Assembly (NCBI GenBank): GCA_016779225.1
Contig: JADHNZ010000025.1
Coordinates: forward strand, 1-47,319
From: Planctomycetota bacterium
Lineage (GTDB): Bacteria > Planctomycetota > UBA1135 > GCA-002686595
Direction of reading: 5' to 3'
DNA: 47,319 nucleotides
A model generated the notes under the pieces. It was not told where the DNA came from. It was given only the letters and a program-made list of their open reading frames with translations, and searched no databases. Shown in pieces: positions 24,201 through 31,158 of the stretch. The first letter of the stretch is position 1. Each line of letters opens with the position of its first letter. The translations under genes and the position numbers were made by a program.

Positions 24201-24946
24201 GCCTCCCTCCTGCGCTCGACCACGGCGGCGTTGAGGTAGAGCCCTGCGAGCACCAGCGTGAGGAAGTAGAGCCCGTCGCGCGGGTCCACCACGCCGCGCG
24301 CGGCGCTGCCGAGGAAACGCGCGGCGGGGGTTAGGGAGTCGAGCGCGCCCGCGACGCCCGCCGGGAAGACCTCCACCACGAGCCGCAGCAGCCACAGCGC
24401 GAGGAGGGCGAGCGACCCCGTCAGGAAGGCCACCAGCGGATCGCTGGCGAGGGCGCTGATCCAGAGGGCGAGGGCGACATAGGCGGCTCCGAGCAGCGTC
24501 GCGCCGGTGAGGCCGACCCAGACGGTGGACCAGTCCAGGTCCCCCAGCCGCCCGACGGTCACCGCCACGGGCAGCACAAGCAGCAGCAGCAGCAGGGCCA
24601 CGAGCGCCGTGTGCGCCACGAACTTGCCCAGCACGATCTGGCCCACGCGCAGCGGATAGGTGAGGAAGAGCTCCTCCGTCCCGGCCCGTCGCTCCTCGGT
24701 CCACGAGTTCATGCACAGGGCGGGGACGAGCACGCCAAGGCTCAGGGGCAGCCAGGCGAAGAGCACGATCAGGTTGGCCTCGCCGCCCTCCCACAGGCTG
24801 GGCAGGGGGACGCGCCCGACGGGCAGCCCCACCAGGAAGAACAGGGCGGCGGACGCGACGACGAAGATGCCGATGACCGCGTAGGCCACGGGCGACTCGA
24901 AGGCGGCGCGCAGCTCGCGGCCGGCGATGGCGAGGACGCTCCTCAC
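24197..24946 (-). CDS. ABC transporter permease (GldF-like)
   Basis: Integral membrane subunit of an ABC exporter, 249 residues with about six hydrophobic helices (AYAVIGIFVVASAALFFLV, IVLFAWLPLSLGVLVPALCM, ALVALLLLLLVLPVAVTVG, LLGAAYVALALWISALAS, LVAFLTGSLALLALWLL, GLYFLTLVLAGLYLNAAVV). The segment MNSWTEERRAGTEELFLTYP is the characteristic ABC-2 permease coupling region. The GTG at 24946 overlaps the ATPase TGA (GTGA) and is the only start giving a normal N-terminus (VRSVLAIAGRELRAAF). Substrate unknown. Confidence 0.9.
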   Translation of the reverse strand: MRSVLAIAGRELRAAFESPVAYAVIGIFVVASAALFFLVGLPVGRVPLPSLWEGGEANLIVLFAWLPLSLGVLVPALCMNSWTEERRAGTEELFLTYPLRVGQIVLGKFVAHTALVALLLLLLVLPVAVTVGRLGDLDWSTVWVGLTGATLLGAAYVALALWISALASDPLVAFLTGSLALLALWLLRLVVEVFPAGVAGALDSLTPAARFLGSAARGVVDPRDGLYFLTLVLAGLYLNAAVVERRREA

Positions 24947-25944
24947 GCGACCTCCTCCGCGGGGCCGCCGCGGGTGCGGCTGAGGAAGATCTGCTCGAGG
25001 GTGGGGAGCTCGTGCCGCAGCTCGAGCAGGGTCCATCCCTCCGCGGTCGCAAGCTGCTGCACGACCGGGGCCGCCGCGCGGCGCGACGCCACCCGCAGGG
25101 CGCAGCGCGCGGAGCCGCCGCGAACGGGTGCGGCGGCCTCGGCCCCGGCGACGCCGTCGAGGCCCGCGAGGGCGTCCGCAAGGCGCGCCGGCTCCGGGCC
25201 GTCGACCTCGACCACCAGCCGCTCGCCCTCGGCCGAGGCCAGCTCGTCGGGCGTGCCATCCGCGACCAGGCGCCCCCCCGAGAGGATCAGCACCCGGCGG
25301 CAGACCTCCTCCACCTCGGGGAGCACATGGGTCGAGAGCAGCACCGTCTTGTCGCGGGCCAGGCGCGCCACGAGGTCCCGGATGCGCACGATCTCGCGCG
25401 GGTCCAGGCCGCTCGTGGGCTCGTCGAGGACGAGCACATCGGGGTCGTGGATCAGGGCCTGCGCGAGCCCCACGCGCTGGCGGTAGCCCTTGGACAGGGT
25501 GTGGATGCGCCGGTGGGCATAGCCCTCCAGGTCACAGCGCTCGACCACGCGCGCGACCGCATCCCGCCTGCGCGAGCCGCCGTGGAGCCCGTGCAGGGTC
25601 GCCGCATGGGCGAGGAAGCGGTCCACGCGCATCTCGCGGTGGAGCGGGGTGTGCTCGGGCAGGTAGCCGAGGATTCGCCGTGCGTCTGGGTCACGGACCT
25701 CGCGGCCGCCAAGGCGCGCCTGCCCCTGGTCGGGGCGCAGGTAGCCCGTCAGCATGCGCATGGTCGTGCTCTTGCCAGCGCCGTTGGGCCCGAGGAAGCC
25801 GATGAGCTCGCCGCGGCGCACCCGGAAGGACACGCCCTGCACGGCCTGCACAGGCCCGAAGCGCTTGGCGAGGTCGGAGGCCTCGACCAGCACCTCGCCC
25901 GCGGGCGCGGGAGGGGCGGGATCGAGGCTCACGGCGGGGTCCAT
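24943..25944 (-). CDS. ABC transporter ATPase (GldA-like)
   Basis: Nucleotide-binding subunit driving the adjacent permease, 333 residues. Walker A GPNGAGKST at 52-60, signature LSKGYRQRVGLAQAL near 148, Walker B VLVLDEPTSGLD near 168, and the switch His in LLSTHVLPEVEEV are all present. A C-terminal extension of about 100 residues ends in the LPTLEQIFLSRTRG motif common in ABC-2 exporters. It is first gene of the ATPase-permease-GldG-DUF4340 operon, with all three junctions overlapping. A TAGACT hexamer lies 22 nt upstream of the ATG at 25944. Confidence 0.95.
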   Translation of the reverse strand: MDPAVSLDPAPPAPAGEVLVEASDLAKRFGPVQAVQGVSFRVRRGELIGFLGPNGAGKSTTMRMLTGYLRPDQGQARLGGREVRDPDARRILGYLPEHTPLHREMRVDRFLAHAATLHGLHGGSRRRDAVARVVERCDLEGYAHRRIHTLSKGYRQRVGLAQALIHDPDVLVLDEPTSGLDPREIVRIRDLVARLARDKTVLLSTHVLPEVEEVCRRVLILSGGRLVADGTPDELASAEGERLVVEVDGPEPARLADALAGLDGVAGAEAAAPVRGGSARCALRVASRRAAAPVVQQLATAEGWTLLELRHELPTLEQIFLSRTRGGPAEEVA

Positions 25945-25966
25945 ACGGCGCAGGGGGCGGCCGGGG

Positions 25967-25972
25967 AGTCTA
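25967..25972 (-). promoter_or_regulatory. Candidate -10 element (TAGACT) of the Gld-type operon
   Basis: TAnnnT hexamer in the 72-nt divergent gap between the ABC ATPase and the radical SAM gene; predicted leader about 16 nt with no Shine-Dalgarno. The same hexamer recurs at 37752-37757. Confidence 0.4.
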
Positions 25973-26003
25973 GCAGGGGCGTGCGGCCCGGGGACCTCCC
26001 CCC

Positions 26004-26009
26004 TACCAT
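26004..26009 (+). promoter_or_regulatory. Candidate -10 element (TACCAT)
   Basis: TAnnnT hexamer ending 7 nt before the ATG at 26017. It overlaps an in-frame upstream ATG (26008), which argues for the second ATG as the start and for a leaderless mRNA. Confidence 0.4.
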
Positions 26010-26016
26010 GCCGCCC

Positions 26017-26952
26017 ATGGCCGCCGATCCGCGCTTCCGAGCCCTGGCCCCTTGGCTGCGCGAGCGCTTTGGACAGCCGGTGCACAGGGTCGCCCTGGAC
26101 GCGGGCTCCACCTGCCCCAACCGGGACGGCACGCGCGGGTTCGGGGGCTGCACCTACTGCGATGTGGAGGGCTCCGGGACCGGCGCGCTGCGCACGGGGA
26201 GCGAGCTGGCCGAGCAGCTCTCCGCCGGGCTGGAGCGGATCGCCCGGCGCTCCAAGCGTGGCGAGACCGTGGGTGCGATCGCGTACCTGCAGAGCTACAC
26301 GAACACCTACGGCGGGACCGAGCGCGTGGAGGAGCTCCTTGGCGCGGTGGAGCCCCACCTGGGCGAGCGCGTGCGCTGCGTGGCGGTGGCCACCCGCCCC
26401 GACTGCCTCGACGACGCCAGCCTCGGCCTGCTGCGGGAGCTTGGGCGGCGGGTGCCCGTGTGGCTCGAGCTCGGCCTCGAGTCGGCGAGCGACCAGGTGC
26501 TGCTCGACATCAACCGGCTCCACACCCTGGAGGAGTTCGAGGACTCCGTCGCGCGCGCCCACGCGGCCGGGCTCGAGACCATTGGCCATGCGATCCTCGG
26601 GCTGCCAGGGGACGGGCGAGAGGGCGCACACGCCACGGCCGCGGCCCTCCGGCGCGCGGGCTGTGCGGGGGTCAAGGTCCACCACCTCATGGTGCTGCGC
26701 AAGACGCAGATGGCCCACCAGTGGCGGCAGGGCGAGCTCGCCGTCCTGACCCCCGACGAGTATGTGGACTGGCTCGCCGACTTCGTCGAGCGGCTTGCAC
26801 CCGAGCAGGTCCTGCACCGCGTCACCGGCGAGGCGCCGCCGGAGAAGCTCCTGGCGCCCCTGTGGGAGGTGCACAAGACCGCCGTGCGCGAGCGGCTGAC
26901 GCAAACCTTGCAGGCCCGAGGCACGCGCCAGGGCTCCCTGGCCCCCGCGTGA
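26017..26952 (+). CDS. Radical SAM protein, TIGR01212/YhcC family
   Basis: Radical S-adenosylmethionine protein with a [4Fe-4S] cluster; cytoplasmic, substrate unknown. The 311-residue protein carries the cluster cysteines in CPNRDGTRGFGGCTYC (C33, C45, C48). The long C-x11-C-x2-C spacing is diagnostic of TIGR01212. Further family segments include YLQSYTNTYGGTER, WLELGLESASDQVLLDINR and GLPGDGREG. The family is sometimes linked to RNA modification, which is not shown here. The second of two in-frame ATGs is used because the first overlaps the candidate -10. It is followed after 47 nt by the outer-membrane-type gene, which has its own candidate -10. Confidence 0.93.
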   Translation: MAADPRFRALAPWLRERFGQPVHRVALDAGSTCPNRDGTRGFGGCTYCDVEGSGTGALRTGSELAEQLSAGLERIARRSKRGETVGAIAYLQSYTNTYGGTERVEELLGAVEPHLGERVRCVAVATRPDCLDDASLGLLRELGRRVPVWLELGLESASDQVLLDINRLHTLEEFEDSVARAHAAGLETIGHAILGLPGDGREGAHATAAALRRAGCAGVKVHHLMVLRKTQMAHQWRQGELAVLTPDEYVDWLADFVERLAPEQVLHRVTGEAPPEKLLAPLWEVHKTAVRERLTQTLQARGTRQGSLAPA

Positions 26953-26986
26953 TCCATCGCCCCTGGCCCGGACCGGGCGTCCCCCC

Positions 26987-26992
26987 TACCCT
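26987..26992 (+). promoter_or_regulatory. Candidate -10 element (TACCCT)
   Basis: TAnnnT hexamer ending 7 nt before the ATG at 27000, in the 47-nt gap after the radical SAM gene. No Shine-Dalgarno; leaderless start predicted. Confidence 0.4.
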
Positions 26993-26999
26993 GGCGACC

Positions 27000-28082
27000 A
27001 TGGCCTCGACCCTGCGGCGCTCCTCCAGCACCCTCCCCCTCGCCGCGCGCCTCCTGGCGCTCGCGGCGCTCCCCCTGCTCACGGACCAGGCCGAGGCTCG
27101 GCCCCAGGACCTCCTCGGCAGTGACGGGACGAGCTACCTGAGGCCGGACGACGAGCCGCCGGTGGGCGTGCTCGGCGCCGCCGCCGCCGCGGCCGGGGAC
27201 CTGACCGTCACCTGGAACTGGGAGAGCACCGAGCGGTCCGGCGTGCGCGTCGGCGACGAGGAGGGCGCGCTCGGGGACGCGGTAGGCGATCCGCGCCTGG
27301 CGACCGCGGGGGTGACGAGCGCTCGCGCGGAGGAGCACCGCTTCGGCGTGCACTTCGAGCTGCGCGAGGGCCTCGACCTGGACCTCGTCCTGCCCTACCG
27401 GGACGCGCGCCTCGTGGCCCAGGACCCCGATGGCGGCGGCTCGCTGCGGCAGCGGGCCAACGGCCTGGGCGACCTGGAGATCGGCGCCCTGTGGACGCGA
27501 CCCAGCGACGACTACGACTCGCTGACCTACGGGATCGCCGTGGGCCTGCCCACGGGCAGCACCGACGAGAAGGACCGCACCGCCGGCAGCGACGGCGCCC
27601 AGCTCCCCTACTTCATTCAGCCCGGCAATGGCGCCTGGTCGTTCATCCCCCGCGCCTATGTGGTGGGCAAGACCGAGGAGTGGTCCTGGGGCTACGGAGG
27701 GCACTACACCGCCCGCGTGGGCCTGGGCGGCGAGGACTGGCACAAGGGCAACGAGCTGGAGCTTGGCGCCTGGGCCTCCAACCGCATCAACCGCGACACC
27801 AGCATCTCCCTGCGCCTCGAGGGGCGCCACGCGGACGGGGTGTCGGGCCGGGACGCGAAGATCGAGGCCGTGGACGAGGTCAGCGGCCTGGCGGCCACGA
27901 ACTTCCACGACGCCGGCAACACCGGAGGCACCCTGCTGAGGATGTTCGCAGGCCTCAACCATGTCGGCACGCGCGGCAACCGCTTCGCCCTCGAGATCGG
28001 CGTCCCCCTCCACGAGGATGTGCGCGGCGTGCAGGTCAGCACGGGCATGACCTACGGCCTCGGCTGGCGCTACAGCTTCTGA
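27000..28082 (+). CDS. Predicted outer-membrane beta-barrel/transporter-like protein
   Basis: 360-residue exported protein with a signal peptide (RLLALAALPLLTDQAEA) and alternating amphipathic strands in which aromatic residues border each strand (LTVTWNWESTERSG, LTYGIAVGLPTGSTDEKD, WSWGYGGHYTARVGLG). It terminates in GLGWRYSF, with the C-terminal Phe typical of outer-membrane barrels recognised by the BAM machinery. The 'LPTGSTDEKD' and 'GDLEIGALW' motifs resemble transporter proteins of the phenol meta-pathway (MetA_deg) family, but the assignment is not firm. Likely a porin-like outer-membrane protein. Confidence 0.72.
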   Translation: MASTLRRSSSTLPLAARLLALAALPLLTDQAEARPQDLLGSDGTSYLRPDDEPPVGVLGAAAAAAGDLTVTWNWESTERSGVRVGDEEGALGDAVGDPRLATAGVTSARAEEHRFGVHFELREGLDLDLVLPYRDARLVAQDPDGGGSLRQRANGLGDLEIGALWTRPSDDYDSLTYGIAVGLPTGSTDEKDRTAGSDGAQLPYFIQPGNGAWSFIPRAYVVGKTEEWSWGYGGHYTARVGLGGEDWHKGNELELGAWASNRINRDTSISLRLEGRHADGVSGRDAKIEAVDEVSGLAATNFHDAGNTGGTLLRMFAGLNHVGTRGNRFALEIGVPLHEDVRGVQVSTGMTYGLGWRYSF

Positions 28083-28165
28083 GTCACCCCTGGCGTGATG
28101 CGCCGCGGCTCAAGTCCGCAGCTGCTGCACGGCGCAGCTGCTGCATGGCGCCGCTGCTTCATGGC

Positions 28166-28275
28166 GCTCAGGCTGCACGGTGCGCTGCCTCACAGCGCTC
28201 AGGCTGCACGGTGCGCTGCCTCACAGCGCTCAGGCTGCACGGTGCGCTGCCTCACAGCGCTCAGGCTGCACAGCG
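28166..28275. repeat. 31-bp tandem repeat (3 full copies plus partial)
   Basis: Copies start at 28166, 28197 and 28228, identical by eye, followed by a partial fourth from 28259. The unit begins gctcaggctgcacggtgcgc and ends tgcctcacagc. Each contains the short palindrome GCACGGTGC and a CAGC...GCTG pair across the junction, so the array could fold into serial hairpins. There are no spacers, so it is not CRISPR. Confidence 0.92.
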
Positions 28276-28318
28276 TTCCCCCTTCATAGCGCTCCCCATC
28301 CACAGGGCCGCTGCTCTG

Positions 28319-28338
28319 GACGCGCCTTCAAGCGCGTC
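28319..28338. terminator. 7-bp hairpin between converging genes
   Basis: GACGCGC-CTTCAA-GCGCGTC, a perfect 7-bp stem with a 6-nt loop, 79 nt downstream of the zinc-ribbon stop on the minus strand. Candidate terminator; no U-tract on either side. Confidence 0.35.
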
Positions 28339-28416
28339 GAGACCACCGGGCCCTGAGCGGCGGGCCGCTGAGCAAGATGGCGCTCGGCCGCGTCAGCGCG
28401 GCTGCGCCCGGCTGGC

Positions 28417-29127
28417 TCAGCCGTGCGAGTAGAGGATCCGGTTGCAGTTGGGGCACTGCACCAGCTCGACGCCGCGCATGATCCGCACATAGAGGTTGCG
28501 CGGGATCGACACGAAGCAGCCCTGGCAGATGAGGTCGGCGAGCTCGGCGAGGGCCTCACCCTCGCGGCGCTCGAGCAGGCCGAGGTAGAGGGTGAGCTGG
28601 TCCTCGGGGATGCCCTCGGACTCGAGGCCCTTGCGCTCCTCTTGGAGCTTGGCAAGGCGCGCCTCCGCCGCGGCGGTCTCGGTGGCGACGGCCTCCTCGA
28701 ACTTGCCGAAGTCGGGCAGCTCCGCCTCGAGGGTCTCCTCGTGCTGGGCGGCCTCCTCGAGCTTCTGATCGGCCAGTCCAAGCAGGCGCAGCCCGTCCTC
28801 CTCGGCCTCGTTGATCGTGCCCTTCACGGTGCGGATCTCGTGCTGGTAAGAGGCCAGCAGCGCCGCGTCCACGCCCGGCTCGTTGCTCTCGCTCTCGAGC
28901 TTGCGCTGGCGGGCTCGGAGGGTCGCGACGGTGTCCTCGACCTCCTTGACGCGGATCCGCAGGCCCTGGGCGTCATTCTTCAGCTCCGCGATCCGCTCGC
29001 GCAGGCCGTCCAGCTTCTCACTGCGAGAGGCGAGCTCCCGGGGCAGGCGCTCGAGCTCGGCGCGCACGCGGTAGATCTCACGATCGGTGTCCTGGAGGTC
29101 GAGAAGCGCCTGGAGCGTCGGGTTCAT
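28417..29127 (-). CDS. C4-type zinc-ribbon coiled-coil protein (CdsZ/PF02591 family)
   Basis: 236-residue cytoplasmic protein: about 190 residues of almost continuous coiled coil (ALLDLQDTDREIYRVRAELE and onward), then a C-terminal zinc ribbon with CQGC and CPNCNRILY cysteine pairs. This is the C4 zinc-ribbon family (PF02591), widespread and thought to have a regulatory role but without a defined reaction. The ATG at 29127 is preceded by AGGA at good spacing and by a TATGCT hexamer. The much longer upstream frame is rejected because it crosses the candidate promoter. Confidence 0.92.
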   Translation of the reverse strand: MNPTLQALLDLQDTDREIYRVRAELERLPRELASRSEKLDGLRERIAELKNDAQGLRIRVKEVEDTVATLRARQRKLESESNEPGVDAALLASYQHEIRTVKGTINEAEEDGLRLLGLADQKLEEAAQHEETLEAELPDFGKFEEAVATETAAAEARLAKLQEERKGLESEGIPEDQLTLYLGLLERREGEALAELADLICQGCFVSIPRNLYVRIMRGVELVQCPNCNRILYSHG

Positions 29128-29159
29128 GGGAGATCCTGGGGGCCGGGAAGCGGTCGGGC

Positions 29160-29165
29160 AGCATA
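29160..29165 (-). promoter_or_regulatory. Candidate -10 element (TATGCT) of zinc-ribbon gene
   Basis: TAnnnT hexamer 32 nt upstream of the ATG at 29127, predicting a leader of about 26 nt that contains an AGGA ribosome site. Confidence 0.4.
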
Positions 29166-29197
29166 GCGCGGGTGGGGAGGCTGCGGGCGGCGGGCGA

Positions 29198-29227
29198 GGG
29201 GCATTCAGGGACGCCGTCCCCTGCCCC
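29198..29227 (-). terminator. Stem-loop after rpoD
   Basis: Outer arms GGGGCA (29198-29203) and TGCCCC (29222-29227) enclose an inner CAGGGAC/GTCCCCTG pairing with one bulge. It sits 165 nt after the rpoD stop and just before the zinc-ribbon promoter. Candidate rpoD terminator, no clear U-tract. Confidence 0.4.
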
Positions 29228-29391
29228 CACGGCCCCACGCGCCGAGCCGCTCCCCTCGCCGGCCAGGGCCCCTTGGACCCGCCCGCACCCCCAAAGGGCG
29301 CGGCGCGCCGAGCCCCCGCCAGGGCCCGCCGCGCCGCGGGGTCTCGGCTCGCCGCCACGAGCCAGGTTGATCGGGGTCGTGCCCCGCGAGG

Positions 29392-31104
29392 TCAGAGATC
29401 CCGGGGATCCCCCTCCTCGTCGTCCACCTCGACGCCGTCGAGGAAGCTGGCCAGCTGCCGCGCGCGCACCGGGTGGCGCAGCTTGCGGACCGCCTTGGCC
29501 TCGATCTGCCGCACGCGCTCGCGCGTGACGCGGAAGATTCGGCCGACCTCCTCGAGGGTGTAGGTGTAGCCGTCCCCGATCCCGTAGCGGAGCTTGATGA
29601 TCTCGCGCTCGCGGAAGGTCAGGGTGCCGAGGACATCGTCGATGCGCTCCTTGAGCATCTCCTTGCCAGCGGCCTGGAGCGGGCTCTCGGCCGTCTCGTC
29701 CTCGATGAAGTCGCCGAAGTAGCTGTCGTCGGACTCGCCGATGGGCCGGTCGAGGCTGATGGGGTGCTTGCTGATCTTCATGACCCGCTTGGCCTCCTCC
29801 ATCGTGATGCCGGTGGCCTCGGCGACCTCCTCCACGGACGGGTCGCGACCCTTCTCCTGGACGAGCTTCTTGGTCACATTGCGCAGCTTGCTCATCGTCT
29901 CGATCATGTGGACCGGGATGCGGATAGTCCGCGCCTGGTCCGCGATCGAGCGGGTGATGGCCTGCCGGATCCACCAGGTGGCATAGGTGGAGAACTTGTA
30001 GCCACGGCGGTACTCGTACTTCTCGACCGCCTTCATCAGGCCGGTGTTGCCCTCCTGGATGAGGTCGAGGAACGAGAGGCCGCGGTTGCGGTACTTCTTG
30101 GCGATGGAGACCACGAGGCGCAGGTTGCCGCTCGAGAGCTGGCGCTTGGCCTCCTCGTACTCCTCGAAGTGCAGCCGGATCTGGTCGAGGCGACGCTTCA
30201 CGCGGGAGGCCGGCTCGAGGGTCTCGTGCTCCATGCGCATGAGCTCGTCGCTGAGCTCCGCGATCTGCTCGCCGTCACCGGCGCGCTGGGCCGAGTCGAG
30301 CTTGCGCTCGACCTGACGCATGTCGCGGAAGTGCTCCTCGAGGGCCTCCTCGAGCGGGCGCACCTTCTTGACCTGCAGGTGGCACTCCTCGATCAGGATC
30401 ACGAGCTTGCGGCGCAGGCGCTGCACCTCGGCCATGACCTCCGAGCGGGCCTGGCCCTGGAGGTCGTCGGTGAGGAGCGGGCGATAGGCCTCGCGGACCC
30501 GAGCCAGCAGGTTCTCGATGGTGCGCACATTGACGGGGAGGCGCTTGGCGAGGAACTGCTTGCCGAGGGTCTCGACGATCTTGGGGTCGTCGTCCGGCTT
30601 CGGGTTGGGGTTGACCTTCAGGGTCCGGTCGAAGGCGAGCTCGCCGTCGAGCACCTGGTGCAGGACCTTGAGGGCCAGGGTCATCGAGAGACCCGAGCCC
30701 ATCACCTTCTTGCGGTAGCGCTTGCGGGTGATCTCGATCGACTTGGCCAGGAAGATCTCCTGCTCACGCGTGAGGAGCGGGATCTCGCCCATCTGGGTGA
30801 GGTACATCCGCACCGGGTCGTCGATCTTCTCGGCGATCACCGGGTGGGCCGGCATCGCCGGAGCCGGGGACGCCGGCTTGGACGACGAGGAGCTGGCGCT
30901 CTCCGAGACGGGCGTGCCCTCGTCGGGGTCGTCGTCGAGGACATCGATCCCGGCGTCCTCGAGGGCGACGAACACCTGGTCCATCTTGTCCGGCGGGAGG
31001 AACTGGTCCTCCAGCAGCTTGTTCATCTCCGCGAAGGTCAGGAAGCCCTTGCGCTTGCCCTCGTCGAGGAGGACCTTCACGGCGTCTTCGGTCTTGTCAG
31101 TCAT
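29392..31104 (-). CDS. rpoD: Primary RNA polymerase sigma factor (RpoD/SigA)
   Basis: Principal sigma-70 factor directing RNA polymerase to housekeeping promoters, 570 residues. It has region 1.1 at the N-terminus, a Ser/Pro-rich acidic linker (about 55-85), region 1.2 ([20 protein letters not shown]), a long non-conserved insert, region 2 ([35 protein letters not shown]), region 3, and region 4.2 ([20 protein letters not shown]). Regions 2.4 and 4.2 look standard, so ordinary -10/-35 recognition is expected, consistent with the TAnnnT hexamers found across the window. It follows dnaG by 54 nt, reproducing the classic dnaG-rpoD operon. Confidence 0.98.
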   Translation of the reverse strand: MTDKTEDAVKVLLDEGKRKGFLTFAEMNKLLEDQFLPPDKMDQVFVALEDAGIDVLDDDPDEGTPVSESASSSSSKPASPAPAMPAHPVIAEKIDDPVRMYLTQMGEIPLLTREQEIFLAKSIEITRKRYRKKVMGSGLSMTLALKVLHQVLDGELAFDRTLKVNPNPKPDDDPKIVETLGKQFLAKRLPVNVRTIENLLARVREAYRPLLTDDLQGQARSEVMAEVQRLRRKLVILIEECHLQVKKVRPLEEALEEHFRDMRQVERKLDSAQRAGDGEQIAELSDELMRMEHETLEPASRVKRRLDQIRLHFEEYEEAKRQLSSGNLRLVVSIAKKYRNRGLSFLDLIQEGNTGLMKAVEKYEYRRGYKFSTYATWWIRQAITRSIADQARTIRIPVHMIETMSKLRNVTKKLVQEKGRDPSVEEVAEATGITMEEAKRVMKISKHPISLDRPIGESDDSYFGDFIEDETAESPLQAAGKEMLKERIDDVLGTLTFREREIIKLRYGIGDGYTYTLEEVGRIFRVTRERVRQIEAKAVRKLRHPVRARQLASFLDGVEVDDEEGDPRDL

Positions 31105-31158
31105 GGGGGTCTTTCTTGGCGGCCGGCGCGGGGGGGCGCCGGTGTTCGGGGTGGGGTG

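Larger units (their letters stand above)
28083..28416. other. Convergent intergenic region with repeats
   Basis: 334 nt between the stop of the outer-membrane-type gene and the stop of the zinc-ribbon gene. No gene. It is filled by a 31-bp tandem array (28166-28275) with degenerate GCTGC-rich precursors just upstream, plus a 7-bp hairpin at 28319-28338. Confidence 0.75.

Noticed and set aside
28166..28275. Possible CRISPR array
   Set aside because: The 31-bp units are directly contiguous with no variable spacers, and no cas genes are present.
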